From contig NW_004443576.1 of assembly GCF_000330505.1 (NCBI RefSeq), positions 13,325-32,602 on the forward strand: DNA of 19,278 bases. Direction: 5' to 3'. Numbering within the stretch: the stretch's first letter is position 1; every line of letters starts with the position of its first letter. This DNA comes from Entamoeba invadens IP1 (lineage: Eukaryota; Evosea; Mastigamoebida; Endamoebidae). Positions 9,553 to 18,192 of this stretch are shown here, one piece after another. A program made the translations under genes and the position numbers. The notes below the pieces were generated by a model that had not been told where the DNA came from, did no database searches, and was given only the letters and a program-made list of their open reading frames with translations.

Positions 9553-9864
9553 CAACAAGAAATGTATGGTTGTGGTAAACGAGAAATCTAGTGTTGTAAA
9601 CAAATTTTTTTCGAAAAAGTAAAAAAAATTAAAAACAAAATTTAAATATCAAAAAAAATTTAATCATGTTAAAATTGTTAACTATTATTAATTACTTATA
9701 TTATATATTTATAAATAAAACAGAGTAAGATTTTAATAATAATAAAAACTATATTTGATTATAAAAATAATATAACAATTATATTATTATATTTAATAAT
9801 ATTTCAATTAAATAGAAAAAACACTTAAAAACTACAAATACAACTATTTAATAATATAGTAAAA
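9553..9864. other. AT-rich intergenic region, promoter side of the HMG gene
   Basis: Long A/T runs. A TATA-like CTATTTA at 9844-9850 lies about 15-20 nt before the ATG at 9865. No other structure seen. Confidence 0.4.
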
Positions 9865-10761
9865 ATGATGAACATAATCGAAGAAATTTTAAAAACGTGC
9901 AATTCAATTCAAAACGACATTCTTTCATATGAAAAACTACCACAAATTAAACCATTTACAGACAACACAAACTTTTTGATCCAAACTCGCATTGAAAATG
10001 CGAAAAATCAGTTCAAGTTGTATGAAATAAGAGAGAAGTATGTCACAGCATTAACTTTATTTATTAAAAAGTTCAATACACTTTCAGAACTCCTAAGCAT
10101 TAATATAAAAAATGTTTCAAAGGAAAATTCAGACGAAAAATGTGATTTATCTCAACTAATTGTCAATCTATATGAACTTGACTTTATCAAACAACGAACA
10201 CCTCTTGACAATGAAATCAAACGACTAGAAACACTTAAAAATGAGAACATCAAAACCTTTTTGATGAAGGACAAAACCAGTTTTGGTGGTTTTAAAGTCG
10301 ATAAAAAGTTTGATATAAAATCAGAACTCATTTATTCTCAAAACTATGAAGACACAAAGAAAGATGAAATTTTACAAGAAAAATCAATTGAAAAGACCAG
10401 TGGTGTTGATATAAAACCGACTTTAAGATCTTTCGAACAAAACCAAAAACAAGAAAATTGTCAATCAGATTTAAAAAATTCAGAGAAAATGAAAAACGTG
10501 AAGATGGCACAACCAAATGACGTGAGAAACGCCTTTTCATTTTTTTTAGAGGAATTTAGAGACAAGTACAAAGCGGAAAACAGTATTTGTAAAATCACTG
10601 AAATAGCTAAAAAAGCTTCTTTGGAGTGGGTTAAGATGAGTGCACATGAACAGACGAAGTACACACAAATGGAAAAAGAAGATCGTTTTCGTTATGAACA
10701 AGAGATGGAAAAATACATAAGTTGTACAAGTAAATGTGACAGTGAAGAAATATTAAAATAA
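9865..10761 (+). CDS. HMG-box DNA-binding protein with N-terminal helical region
   Basis: A 298-residue, probably nuclear protein. The C-terminal HMG box spans about residues 217-284: PNDVRNAFSFFLEEFR, ENS, ITEIAKKASLEWVKMS, then Y and MEKEDRFRYEQEMEKY, matching the HMG-box order (Pro, Phe-rich helix 1, the W..MS helix 2 end, and the RYE.EM..Y helix 3). HMG boxes bend DNA or bind non-B DNA in chromatin and transcription. Residues 1-115 look helical (EEILKTCNSIQNDILSYEKL; QFKLYEIREKYVTALTLFIKKF) and may be a dimerisation or partner-binding region that I do not recognise. Residues 120-210 are polar and lysine-rich. The ATGATG start leaves either Met possible. The lone C-terminal box separates it from a simple HMGB protein with an acidic tail; the tail here is only mildly acidic. 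The gene converges on the hybrid cluster gene. Confidence 0.85.
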   Translation: MMNIIEEILKTCNSIQNDILSYEKLPQIKPFTDNTNFLIQTRIENAKNQFKLYEIREKYVTALTLFIKKFNTLSELLSINIKNVSKENSDEKCDLSQLIVNLYELDFIKQRTPLDNEIKRLETLKNENIKTFLMKDKTSFGGFKVDKKFDIKSELIYSQNYEDTKKDEILQEKSIEKTSGVDIKPTLRSFEQNQKQENCQSDLKNSEKMKNVKMAQPNDVRNAFSFFLEEFRDKYKAENSICKITEIAKKASLEWVKMSAHEQTKYTQMEKEDRFRYEQEMEKYISCTSKCDSEEILK

Positions 10762-11793
10762 GTGATTTTAATTAAAGTCATTCTTAAAACCGTGCAACTT
10801 TGACGTGTCAGTGCAACTTTGTTTATAGTATAATTATAGTTAAAAAATTATATTTTTTTTAAAAACAAAACTAGAAAACACAAACAAATTTCTTTAAAAC
10901 TATTACTCTAATTAATATACTATAAGTAAATTATAACTAAAGTTGCACAATTTTTCTCAATTAGTTTTTTGGGTTGCACCATTCAACTGTCTCGTGTTTA
11001 CCGTAATTTTGCAGCGAGATAGTCTTTGAATCACACGAATTGGCTTGTCTCATTATTTTCTTTTTTATAAAGAGATGTTTAACATTTGCGCTATCCACAA
11101 TCGATATATAACGCCGTTTTATTCGTTTTGTATGACAATTGGAATTTTGGAATTTTAATGCTTTTCATTAAAACAAGCAGTTGAACTTATCATTTAAATA
11201 TCGAGTTGTATTTTGTGTTGATTTATAACCTAATTCTACTTTTGTTTTTGTTTTTGTTATTGTTGAAAAATAGAGTTTCACCTTTGTTGTGAGTAAAAAA
11301 CAAAGAAAAAATAAAGTTTCACACTTATTCGGAATGACTTTATATTGAATTTTTTTATTTATAATTATCGTCTAATAAAAGAAAAGAATTGAATTATTAA
11401 ATAAAATAAGAATTCAAATTTTAAAGTTTAACAAAACCATCAAAAACTGTTTTGAAAAAAACATGCATTTTTATATGAAAATAGCACTTCTCTACAAAGC
11501 ACTTTTAAATGTTTGGCCAGTTAGAAATGCTTTTTTAAAAAAAATTATCGTACCTTTACACTTTTGGGAAATTTGATTGTAATCTATTCAATTATATTAC
11601 GCCTTCAATTTATGTTTTTTAAATAAATTTATTTATCATTTAAATTGATACTATTTGATACTTTAAGTTTTTTATAAAAAGACAAATAATATAAATCTGA
11701 CTATGAAATACACGAATAAAAAATTTAATATTATATTCATTTTCAATTCAAATTATAAACAAAATAATTGAAACGTGTTCATTTACTCAACTC
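10762..11793. other. Intergenic region between convergent HMG and hybrid cluster genes
   Basis: About 1 kb at the 3' ends of two convergent genes. Its first 220 nt carry a cluster of GTGCAAC motifs in direct and inverted orientation. The rest is AT-rich with no coding signal. Confidence 0.5.
10792..10979. repeat. Cluster of direct and inverted GTGCAAC repeats
   Basis: GTGCAACTTTG occurs at 10792-10802 and 10811-10821. Its inverse AAAGTTGCAC occurs at 10939-10948, and a shorter inverse GTTGCAC at 10973-10979. The inner pair also shares TTATA-rich sequence just inside each end, so 10811-10948 could be a small (about 140 nt) foldback or decayed MITE. No clear target-site duplication was found. 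Confidence 0.5.
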
Positions 11794-13422
11794 TCACAAG
11801 TTGGCCAAGTCGTTGTCGACAGTGGTGATCATCTTGAGTCCCAAATTGTCTGCCAAGTACTTGAAGACGTTAGGTGACAAGTAAGCGGGTGGGGATGGAC
11901 CTATTCTGACGTTTTTCAATCCCAAATAAATGACTGTAAGTAAGATGCAGACAGCCTTCTGTTCATACCAAGAGAGGATGATATGCAGTGGCAATTCGTT
12001 AACTCCACACTTGAAGATTTCAGCCAATTTAATAGCAACGACGAAAGCAGTGTATGTGTCATTGCATTGTCCGACATCAATCAAACGAGGAATTCCTTCA
12101 ATCTCTCCAAGCTTTTCTCGATAGAATCTATACTTCCCACACCCACATGTTATCACAAGTGAAGATGGCGGCAACTTCTTAATAATTTCCGTGTAGTAAT
12201 TTCGCTCTTTCTTCATTCCATCACATCCACCTATAACAAAGATGTCAGTCACCTTCTTCTCTTTCACTAAATTGACGATTTTCCCTGCAACTTCCGTCTC
12301 CAAAATGCTGTGGTGACCAAATCCAGTCAAGAAGAAGTCGAGTTCCTCGTCGTCTTCAAAGCCCTTCATCTCATTCGCCTTTTGAATCACTCCAGAAAAG
12401 TCTTTGTTCTCACCAATGTGCTTCACTCCTTTGAATCCAACTTCATTTGTTGTGTAAATGTGGTCGATATAATCTGCCTTTGGCTTCATAATGCAATTTG
12501 ATGTGAAGACGACTGGGCCTGGGAAGTGGAGTAATTCAGTCTGTTGATTGAACCACGCCGTCCCAAAGTGCCCAACAAAGTTTTTGTATTTGTGCAGCTC
12601 GGGATATCCATGTGCAGGTAACATCTCACCGTGCGAATACACCAAGACGTCTGTGTTCTCGGTCTGTTCTAAGATCTTTTTCATATCAAACAAGTCGTGG
12701 CCACTCACTAATACGCATTTGCCTTTCTTGTGGCCAATTAAGACCTTTGTTGGTGTTGGATTGCCAAGTGTACAATTGGCTTCGTCTAACAACTTCATTG
12801 TCTCAAAATTCCATTTTCCAACGTCTTTCACTATTTGAATCCACTCCTCTAAAGTCCTTTGTTTGTTATCATATCCATATGAAAGGGCTTCATGGATGAA
12901 GGTCATGATGTCTGTGTTAGTCTTGTCTAACATGTTTGCATGTGATATATACGCACACAACCCCTTCAATCCAAATAAAGTGGTTTGCATTAAACTTTGG
13001 ATGTCGATATTCTCATTGAGTTGATTTGGTCGATGTCCGTTCAGATTTTTGTCAACAAAGCCCTCAAAGTCCTCAATGTCTAAATCACTCTTTTCTGCCT
13101 TTTTACCTTTCTTCTCTGCAATTTGGAGCAACAGTGATTTTCTGGCTGTTATAATTTTGTGGAGATAATCCTTTAACACGTGCTCATCGAAGTTGACATT
13201 TGTTAAGGTGGTAAATAAACAATTGGCAGATAACATATCGTATTTGGAATCAATGATACCGACACTTCTTGCCTCTAGAGCTACTAAAGCATTTTGTCTC
13301 AGTGCATAGATCATTGCGTCCATAGTATTTGCTGCTAATGGCTCTTTGGAACAGACACCACATACAGTACACCCTGTACCTTTGGCAGTTTGCTCACATT
13401 GATTACAAAACATTTTTGTCAT
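11794..13422 (-). CDS. hcp: Hybrid cluster protein (prismane / hydroxylamine reductase family)
   Basis: Iron-sulfur enzyme of anaerobes linked to hydroxylamine and nitric oxide reduction in nitrosative stress; cytosolic. Numbering from the Met at 13413 (539 aa). The N-terminal CNQCEQTAKGTGC...C motif (Cys 3, 6, 15, 21 spacing) is the class I type that binds a [4Fe-4S] cluster. Hybrid-cluster ligands are all visible: His 239 (SGHDLFDM), Glu 262 (HGEMLPAHGYP), Cys 307 (TSNC), Cys 397 (GGCDG), Cys 425 (CGCGKYR), Cys 450 (DVGQCND) and Glu 484 (SWYEQKAV). Length and ligand order match full-length bacterial enzymes, so it should be functional. The open frame reaches an ATG at 13476, but a TATA-like box lies inside that extension, so the Met at 13422 (MTKMFCNQC) or 13413 is the start. 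Composition is GC-richer than the surroundings, as for well-expressed genes. The family is known in Entamoeba and other anaerobic protists and is attributed to lateral transfer from prokaryotes. Confidence 0.95.
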   Translation of the reverse strand: MTKMFCNQCEQTAKGTGCTVCGVCSKEPLAANTMDAMIYALRQNALVALEARSVGIIDSKYDMLSANCLFTTLTNVNFDEHVLKDYLHKIITARKSLLLQIAEKKGKKAEKSDLDIEDFEGFVDKNLNGHRPNQLNENIDIQSLMQTTLFGLKGLCAYISHANMLDKTNTDIMTFIHEALSYGYDNKQRTLEEWIQIVKDVGKWNFETMKLLDEANCTLGNPTPTKVLIGHKKGKCVLVSGHDLFDMKKILEQTENTDVLVYSHGEMLPAHGYPELHKYKNFVGHFGTAWFNQQTELLHFPGPVVFTSNCIMKPKADYIDHIYTTNEVGFKGVKHIGENKDFSGVIQKANEMKGFEDDEELDFFLTGFGHHSILETEVAGKIVNLVKEKKVTDIFVIGGCDGMKKERNYYTEIIKKLPPSSLVITCGCGKYRFYREKLGEIEGIPRLIDVGQCNDTYTAFVVAIKLAEIFKCGVNELPLHIILSWYEQKAVCILLTVIYLGLKNVRIGPSPPAYLSPNVFKYLADNLGLKMITTVDNDLANL

Positions 13423-13438
13423 TGGACTCGATGTAAAA

Positions 13439-13462
13439 TGAATTAAAAATGAACTTAAATAT
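13439..13462 (-). promoter_or_regulatory. Core promoter of the hybrid cluster gene
   Basis: On the minus strand ATATTTAAG (13462-13454) resembles the Entamoeba TATA consensus GTATTTAAA(G/C), and TTTTTAATTCA just downstream resembles the initiator AAAAATTCA. They lie about 32-40 and 17-25 nt before the ATG at 13422. Their position downstream of the ATG at 13476 argues against that upstream start. Confidence 0.5.
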
Positions 13463-13949
13463 GGATAGGGTGACAAATCAGTATCAGTGGGGAACTGACT
13501 AGAATTAATTTTTAATACAATAAAGACAAAGAAAAAGAAAAGTGTTCGAATGGTCGTTTTTAATTCCTTTTTGTTATATTATTATATTTAAAATGATATT
13601 TTACTGGAACAGAGTTTATGATATACCAAACAATCCGAAACTTAAAATTTAAAGTCAAAGATATTTGTAAATTAATAATTCAATTAATTAAAAAGAAATT
13701 GAGTCAAAATTCCAGACATAACTTTTTGAATTTAACCAATCAATTTATTTCTAGTTGGATTTCAATTGAAAATTGCACCATTCTAGATATTTTGGTTAAT
13801 TTTAAAAAATAATTGGATTTCAATAATAAAAAATTATAAAAGTTTTATTATTAATTTTTAGATCATATTTTAACTTGAAATAATTGTTTTTAATTTATAA
13901 TAAATTTATAAAATATTGAATAGTATAGAAAGTTAATTTAAGAGGTGTA
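13463..13949. other. Intergenic region upstream of the hybrid cluster gene
   Basis: AT-rich. A 64-codon plus-strand frame at 13618-13812 is Lys/Asn/Ile-rich and has no signature beyond chance AT-rich composition. Nothing else supported. Confidence 0.4.
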
Positions 13950-13951
13950 TA

Positions 13952-14006
13952 CAGGCAGTGAAGTGAAGGTATAAATTTTCAATTGAATGCTAAATAAAAG
14001 GGTTTT
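13952..14006 (+). repeat. Left terminal inverted repeat of the mariner-like element
   Basis: 55 bp, beginning CAGGCAGTGAAG and ending AAAAGGGTTTT, preceded by TA. One mismatch with the right end. Confidence 0.9.
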
Positions 14007-14665
14007 GAGAATAATCGAACAATTTTAGGTCATATTTTTACTGTTTTTCGGGTTTAAATTTTTGGTCAATAAAACTAAAAAAATATTTTGAAAAAATTTA
14101 GACCCATTTTTAGATTATTTTTAAATTCGACTTTGCTTAAAAATAAGTTGAAAAATAAAATTGAACGAACTTAAAAAATAAATTGAAGTCGAAAGAAGAA
14201 AAAGGCAAACACCAAGCATTAACTCTTGTTAAAAAAGAAAACAAAGATTAAATATTTTTGGTGTCATATTCTACGTTTGTTATTGTTATTTTGTCATTAT
14301 TTAGCCACTTATTACATAAATATTCAAATATTAAATTTTATTACATCATCTTTAAAATCTTTAATTAATGGTAAGTTGCGAGTGTGGTTATTGAGTTATT
14401 GGCTATTGGGCGATATACTAAAAACAAACACACTTATCATCTGTTTGAGTTGTGACGAAGCAGGATTTGTGAAGTTTGCTTTGTTGCCAAGTTTAGTTAA
14501 GTGATGGTTTTTTATTGGTTTATTCGCTTCTTGGTTTATGTGTTGTTTTTCTATAGTTTTTAAATGATTAAAATAACTATAAAATATAATTTCCAAACAA
14601 ACAAAATGGTAACAAGATAATCAAAATGTCAATATTTATTATAATAATAAGGACAAATTCGGCTT

Positions 14666-14690
14666 GTTAAATAAGGGTTTTATTGAGAAT
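14666..14690 (+). repeat. Internal partial copy of the left TIR's inner end
   Basis: GTTAAATAAGGGTTTTATTGAGAAT resembles 13989-14012 (the TAAATAA, GGGTTTT and GAGAAT blocks) with short gaps. The similarity continues a few bases past the TIR boundary (ACAATTT). It lies 40 nt from the right TIR in inverse orientation, so it could fold with it. Confidence 0.45.
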
Positions 14691-14730
14691 GACAATTTCA
14701 GCCAATCAAAATAAAATGTTTCGAGATAAG

Positions 14731-14785
14731 AAAACCCTTTTATTTAGCAATCAATTGAAAATTTATACCTTCACTTCACTGCCTG
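14731..14785 (-). repeat. Right terminal inverted repeat of the mariner-like element
   Basis: 55 bp inverse copy of the left end, followed by TA. Its inner end can also pair with a partial left-end copy at 14666-14690. Confidence 0.9.
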
Positions 14786-14787
14786 TA

Positions 14788-15512
14788 CATAAAGTAATTT
14801 TAAAAAGTTTAATTGTATTTATTTTATAATAAATATAAAAATGAAGTGATAAAAAGTCAAAAATTGATATCAAGCAAAAAAAACATCAGCATCAATTATT
14901 ATTGTAATAAAACACGAACATTTATAGTTTTATAATCACATAGTAAAACAAAAAAATGACCAGAAACTCTTTTGAGACGGTTTTGCTTCAAAACTAAAAA
15001 AAAGATTAAAACATTACATCTAACATTACAATTGAAATTATTTTTATTATATTTTATAATTAAATTAAAAATTTTTTAATAATTAATTTTTTAAATGTGT
15101 TCGAGTGTGTAAATTCCTAAATGTTATTATAAATTGAAGGAAGAGTAAATATTTGATTAAATATTTGTATATTTCATTACCATTTGTTTTTAATATCATA
15201 ATAAATTTAATATTATAGTAGAGTTAAAGAAAGACTATTGAATCATTTTTCTTCAATTGTTTTATAACAAAAAATAAAATGTCAATTTAAAAATTGACCA
15301 ATTCATTTCAAATTGTGTGGAGATCAAAAAACAGTTTTATTAGAGATTTTACAACATTAAATTATAATCGAATAACTTTATCATTGAATAATAAAAATAT
15401 TAATATTAAATAAAATTACTGTTGATCTTGTTTATTAAATACGTGCAAATATAATTATTATAATATAATTAATTTAACCGACATTTAATAATTAAAAACA
15501 CCAAAAATTCAA
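14788..15512. other. AT-rich intergenic DNA
   Basis: No coding-like composition and no repeats noticed beyond simple A/T runs. Confidence 0.45.
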
Positions 15513-15668
15513 TTATGCATTTACAATTTGATTTGTCATTGGATTACATAACTCAGAGCAGTCTTCTCCTTCAACCATCTCTTCTCCTTCGGGACTCTCT
15601 ATTCCCAATTCGTCATGTGGAGAACAATCCAGTGAGTTTCCTGGCTCAAAGGAAGCTCCATTTAATAA
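15513..15668. other. GC-richer coding-like island, possibly an exon or gene fragment
   Basis: About 120 nt (15545-15660) are clearly GC-richer than the flanks, which are extremely AT-rich. Both strands read as plausible protein. Minus (stop at 15513-15515) gives an acidic segment with DELGIESPEGEEMVEGEDCS. Plus, in the frame of SEQSSPSTISSPSG, gives a Ser/Pro-rich segment ending in TAA near 15672. A third frame (plus 15515-15700) has a Met start but hydrophobic, leucine-rich content. None has a start together with a known domain. I favour a relic or a missed exon and cannot choose the strand. Confidence 0.4.
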
Positions 15669-15834
15669 TTAAAAATGTTTTATTTGTTCAAACAATTTGA
15701 CTGTTTTATCATGTTAAATCGGATTTTTTATTAATGAAGTTGAAAACATACTATATACATTTAGTTTTTTAATTATAATCAATAGTTTTTTTCTTTTTTT
15801 TTCGAAATAATAATTTTTTTGTTTTATTTTTTAA

Positions 15835-16023
15835 ATTGTTTTTTTTAACCATATCATACGTCTAAAAGAATGCAAAAAATGTGGAATTTGTAATTCCTCC
15901 TCTGGCGAATTTTCGAGTAATGTCAACAAAGCCAGCAGACCATTTACAATAGTTAATTACAGAAGTGTTATTATTGTGGTTTGGTTAATAGGTGATGCCA
16001 ATTTATTTGAAAAGCGAAGATAA
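15835..16023 (+). other. Coding-like fragment with a CKKCGIC motif
   Basis: A 62-codon open stretch ending at TAA 16021-16023, with no usable Met. It contains RLKECKKCGICNSSSGEFSS followed by a hydrophobic SVIIVVWLIG segment. The local GC rise at 15870-15960 matches the coding-like part. The three closely spaced Cys could be a zinc or metal-site remnant or chance. Not recognised. Confidence 0.3.
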
Positions 16024-16143
16024 AGATTGACAATTAGTGTTTTTTTAAGAATGTCAAATGGTAAAAATTAATAAGAAATTTACTATTTATTTATGGTTTT
16101 TAATTAGCGATGGTCGATACTATATATTATAATATAAAAAACA

Positions 16144-16227
16144 TATATTCCTTTTTGATTTAAAAAATTATTAATACACTCGAATTTTGTATGATTTTAT
16201 TCATTTTTTAAATCTAAAAGGAATATA
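16144..16227. repeat. Long hairpin: 25-bp inverted repeat with one mismatch and 34-nt loop
   Basis: The left arm 16144-16168 (TATATTCCTTTTTGATTT...) and right arm 16203-16227 pair along 25 bp with one mismatch. It could be a tiny foldback element, a transcript 3'-end structure or an RNA hairpin. No target-site duplication recognised. Confidence 0.65.
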
Positions 16228-17065
16228 GTTAATTCCCTTGTTGCATTTTTATAATATAGTTATAGAGTTGATATCGTTTTTTATATTCTGAGAGAAACCT
16301 GTTATTTTCCAATTATCATTAACCAAAAAACCTAAGACAACGATTTTGGACAGACTTTACATTATTAAAAAGTTGGAATTCAATTCAATAAACGAACAAT
16401 GTTACAAAAAATCTTTCTCCATTCAAACCTTTTAAAACTGTCTGCTTTATTAACTTTGTTAATATTACAAATTTTGTTTTTGTTTTTAAGATATCTGTTT
16501 TAAATTTTTAGTATTTTAAAGATTTAAAAATTGGTTTTTTCACCTTCGGAGATCCATTGACTTTTTAAGAAACAAAGAGCCAAAACAAATGTGCTTGTTC
16601 TCAAACTTTTCAATTATAAAATATAAATTTCAATTTATTTTTACACTTGTGAAAATTATTTTGAATACTTACTAATCGTTATTTTCTTTGAAAAATTGAA
16701 CAATTGGATATTTATTAACACTGAATAGGTCATTATTACGGGTTTTATATTGTATTTAAAACATCACACAAGAAATTTATTAACCAAAACAATAATTTTG
16801 GTTTAAAACTTGTCGCTGATTTCTATTTTTCCATTAAAAAATTCTAATAAAAAAATAAAATTGTATATTATAAATTATAGTAACACAAGTACAAAAAAAT
16901 AATCGAATGGAGAGACATTAATTCAACTTCAAAAGAGTCACATAACTGGTTTTTAAATTTGAATATTATTTTTTGGAAAGAAACCCGTTTTAGTTAAAAA
17001 TTGTAAATATAAAGCTCATTCGATATTTTAAATAAGGAAAAAATAAATTTACACCATTTCTTTTC
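16228..17065. other. AT-rich intergenic DNA upstream of the secreted-protein gene
   Basis: No gene supported. A slightly GC-richer stretch at 16540-16605 has no frame I recognise on either strand. Confidence 0.4.
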
Positions 17066-17073
17066 TATATAAG
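17066..17073 (+). promoter_or_regulatory. TATA-like box of the secreted-protein gene
   Basis: TATATAAG about 30 nt before the ATG at 17100, followed by TTTGAACTATG, which contains the GAAC core of the Entamoeba promoter element AATGAACT. The typical spacing and GC-richer gene suggest good expression. Confidence 0.5.
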
Positions 17074-17099
17074 TCGGTGCGTTTGAACTATGAAAAACA

Positions 17100-17723
17100 A
17101 TGCTCTTCCTCTTCTTTGTTGCTGCTCTGAGTGAGACTCTTTACTACAACGTCCATAAACAATCAAACGATGTCGTAGACTATGAGAGATATGATGTTGG
17201 AGTATGTTACATGACTAAAAATGCTGAGTACTTCCAAATTGAATTAGCTTCTGGTGCCTATAGTCGCAAGTATTATACTGATGCTGATTGTCAAACAGCT
17301 GGCTCCACTCCAGTGGAAAACATTGACTTTGCCGCTTCAAACACTTACTGGACGAAAACCGTTGAGGCCAAGTACACAAAGGAGGTCGCCTTTACTGCAG
17401 AAGCCAAGACTGATTGCCCAAATGCCGATAAAAAGATGACTGGTATGTATAACAATGATGTCTGTTATTCATTTGGTGGAGCATATAAGAAGGCTGTCAT
17501 ACTCGAAGACGCAGGTCTCAAGAAGTGGGCTCTTGCTGTTTATAACGATGCTGCATGCACTAAACAAACTTCTGCCACTGGTAAGGTTGAGTGTAACAAA
17601 TGTGCCTCTAACGTTTATACTGCTTGCTATGAATCATCGGCTCCAATTGATTCAGACACCCCAGACTCATCTGCTCTCAATTTTGTCTTATTGGCTCTCA
17701 CATTCATCGCACTCCTTTTCTAA
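17100..17723 (+). CDS. Small secreted or GPI-anchored cysteine protein with internal duplication
   Basis: 207 residues, not recognised as a named family. A short signal peptide (MLFLFFVAALS) is followed by an extracellular domain with eight Cys. Two halves look duplicated: YDVGVCYMTKN...YYTDADCQ (about 31-70) and YNNDVCYSFGG...VYNDAACT (about 116-155), both with the order V-C-Y, then Lys-rich beta-like sequence, then Y-x-D-A-x-C. A further VECNKC and TACYESS follow. The C-terminus is a Ser/Asp/Pro-rich spacer (SSAPIDSDTPDSS) and a hydrophobic tail (FVLLALTFIALLF) without a basic anchor, the pattern of a GPI-attachment signal. It is probably a surface or cyst-wall-associated protein, but its role is unknown. 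Codon use is GC-richer than most of the window, suggesting high expression. Confidence 0.8.
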   Translation: MLFLFFVAALSETLYYNVHKQSNDVVDYERYDVGVCYMTKNAEYFQIELASGAYSRKYYTDADCQTAGSTPVENIDFAASNTYWTKTVEAKYTKEVAFTAEAKTDCPNADKKMTGMYNNDVCYSFGGAYKKAVILEDAGLKKWALAVYNDAACTKQTSATGKVECNKCASNVYTACYESSAPIDSDTPDSSALNFVLLALTFIALLF

Positions 17724-18192
17724 GTGAATTTGGGTATTATTTTTTTTAATTTATTCCATCTACAAATTGTATTTTTTATTGTAATTATTATTTGTCAACC
17801 CTTAACATTTTAATGAAAGTATAAATAAATGGTAATAATTTTTTTAAGTGTGTTATAATTGAAAATTAAACATTTTTAAAAAGTTCTTTTCTCAATTGTT
17901 TTTCATTGAATTAATAAGTGATTATTGGAAATGGTCATCAATTATTGTGTGTAACAAACAATAAATGATAAAGTTTAATCCTTGTCATTAATTATAATAA
18001 TACTCTCTTAAATGTCTTTTAATTATTTGAAAACAAATAACAATTTAAGTTTTTATTTAATTGGTAATAAAAGGGAGTTCTAAACAAATGGATTTGTTTT
18101 CAGTTATTTAACAAAAACAATTGTTAAGATTGAATTCCAATAAAAACTGAAAATTAAAACTTGTTAAACTTGAAGCAATTATCAAATAGAAG
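17724..18192. other. Intergenic region between the two signal-peptide genes
   Basis: T-rich stretch directly after the stop (17739-17755), suiting 3'-end formation. The remainder is AT-rich and serves as promoter region for the next gene; no clear TATA box seen. Confidence 0.4.

Larger units (their letters stand above)
13952..14785. mobile_element. Non-autonomous Tc1/mariner-like transposon (MITE-type), 834 bp
   Basis: Two 55-bp terminal inverted repeats (13952-14006 and 14731-14785) match at 54 of 55 positions; the mismatch is at 13987. Outer ends read CAGGCAGTGAAGTGAAGGTA inward, and each end abuts a TA dinucleotide (13950-13951 and 14786-14787), the target duplication used by Tc1/mariner transposases. 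The interior is AT-rich and has no transposase frame: the longest open frame (14226-14504) is a low-complexity hydrophobic peptide without a DDE/D pattern. It would need a transposase supplied in trans. The near-identical ends suggest recent movement or selection for the ends. Confidence 0.87.

Noticed and set aside
13474..13476. Upstream ATG as the start of the hybrid cluster protein
   Set aside because: The extension contains the probable TATA and initiator elements, and family members begin at or just before MFCNQC.
13618..13812. 64-codon plus-strand frame upstream of the hybrid cluster gene
   Set aside because: Lys/Ile/Asn-rich composition expected of random AT-rich DNA; no motif or promoter.
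14226..14504. Possible transposase frame inside the mariner-like element
   Set aside because: 92 low-complexity hydrophobic residues with no DDE/D spacing or helix-turn-helix; too short for a transposase.
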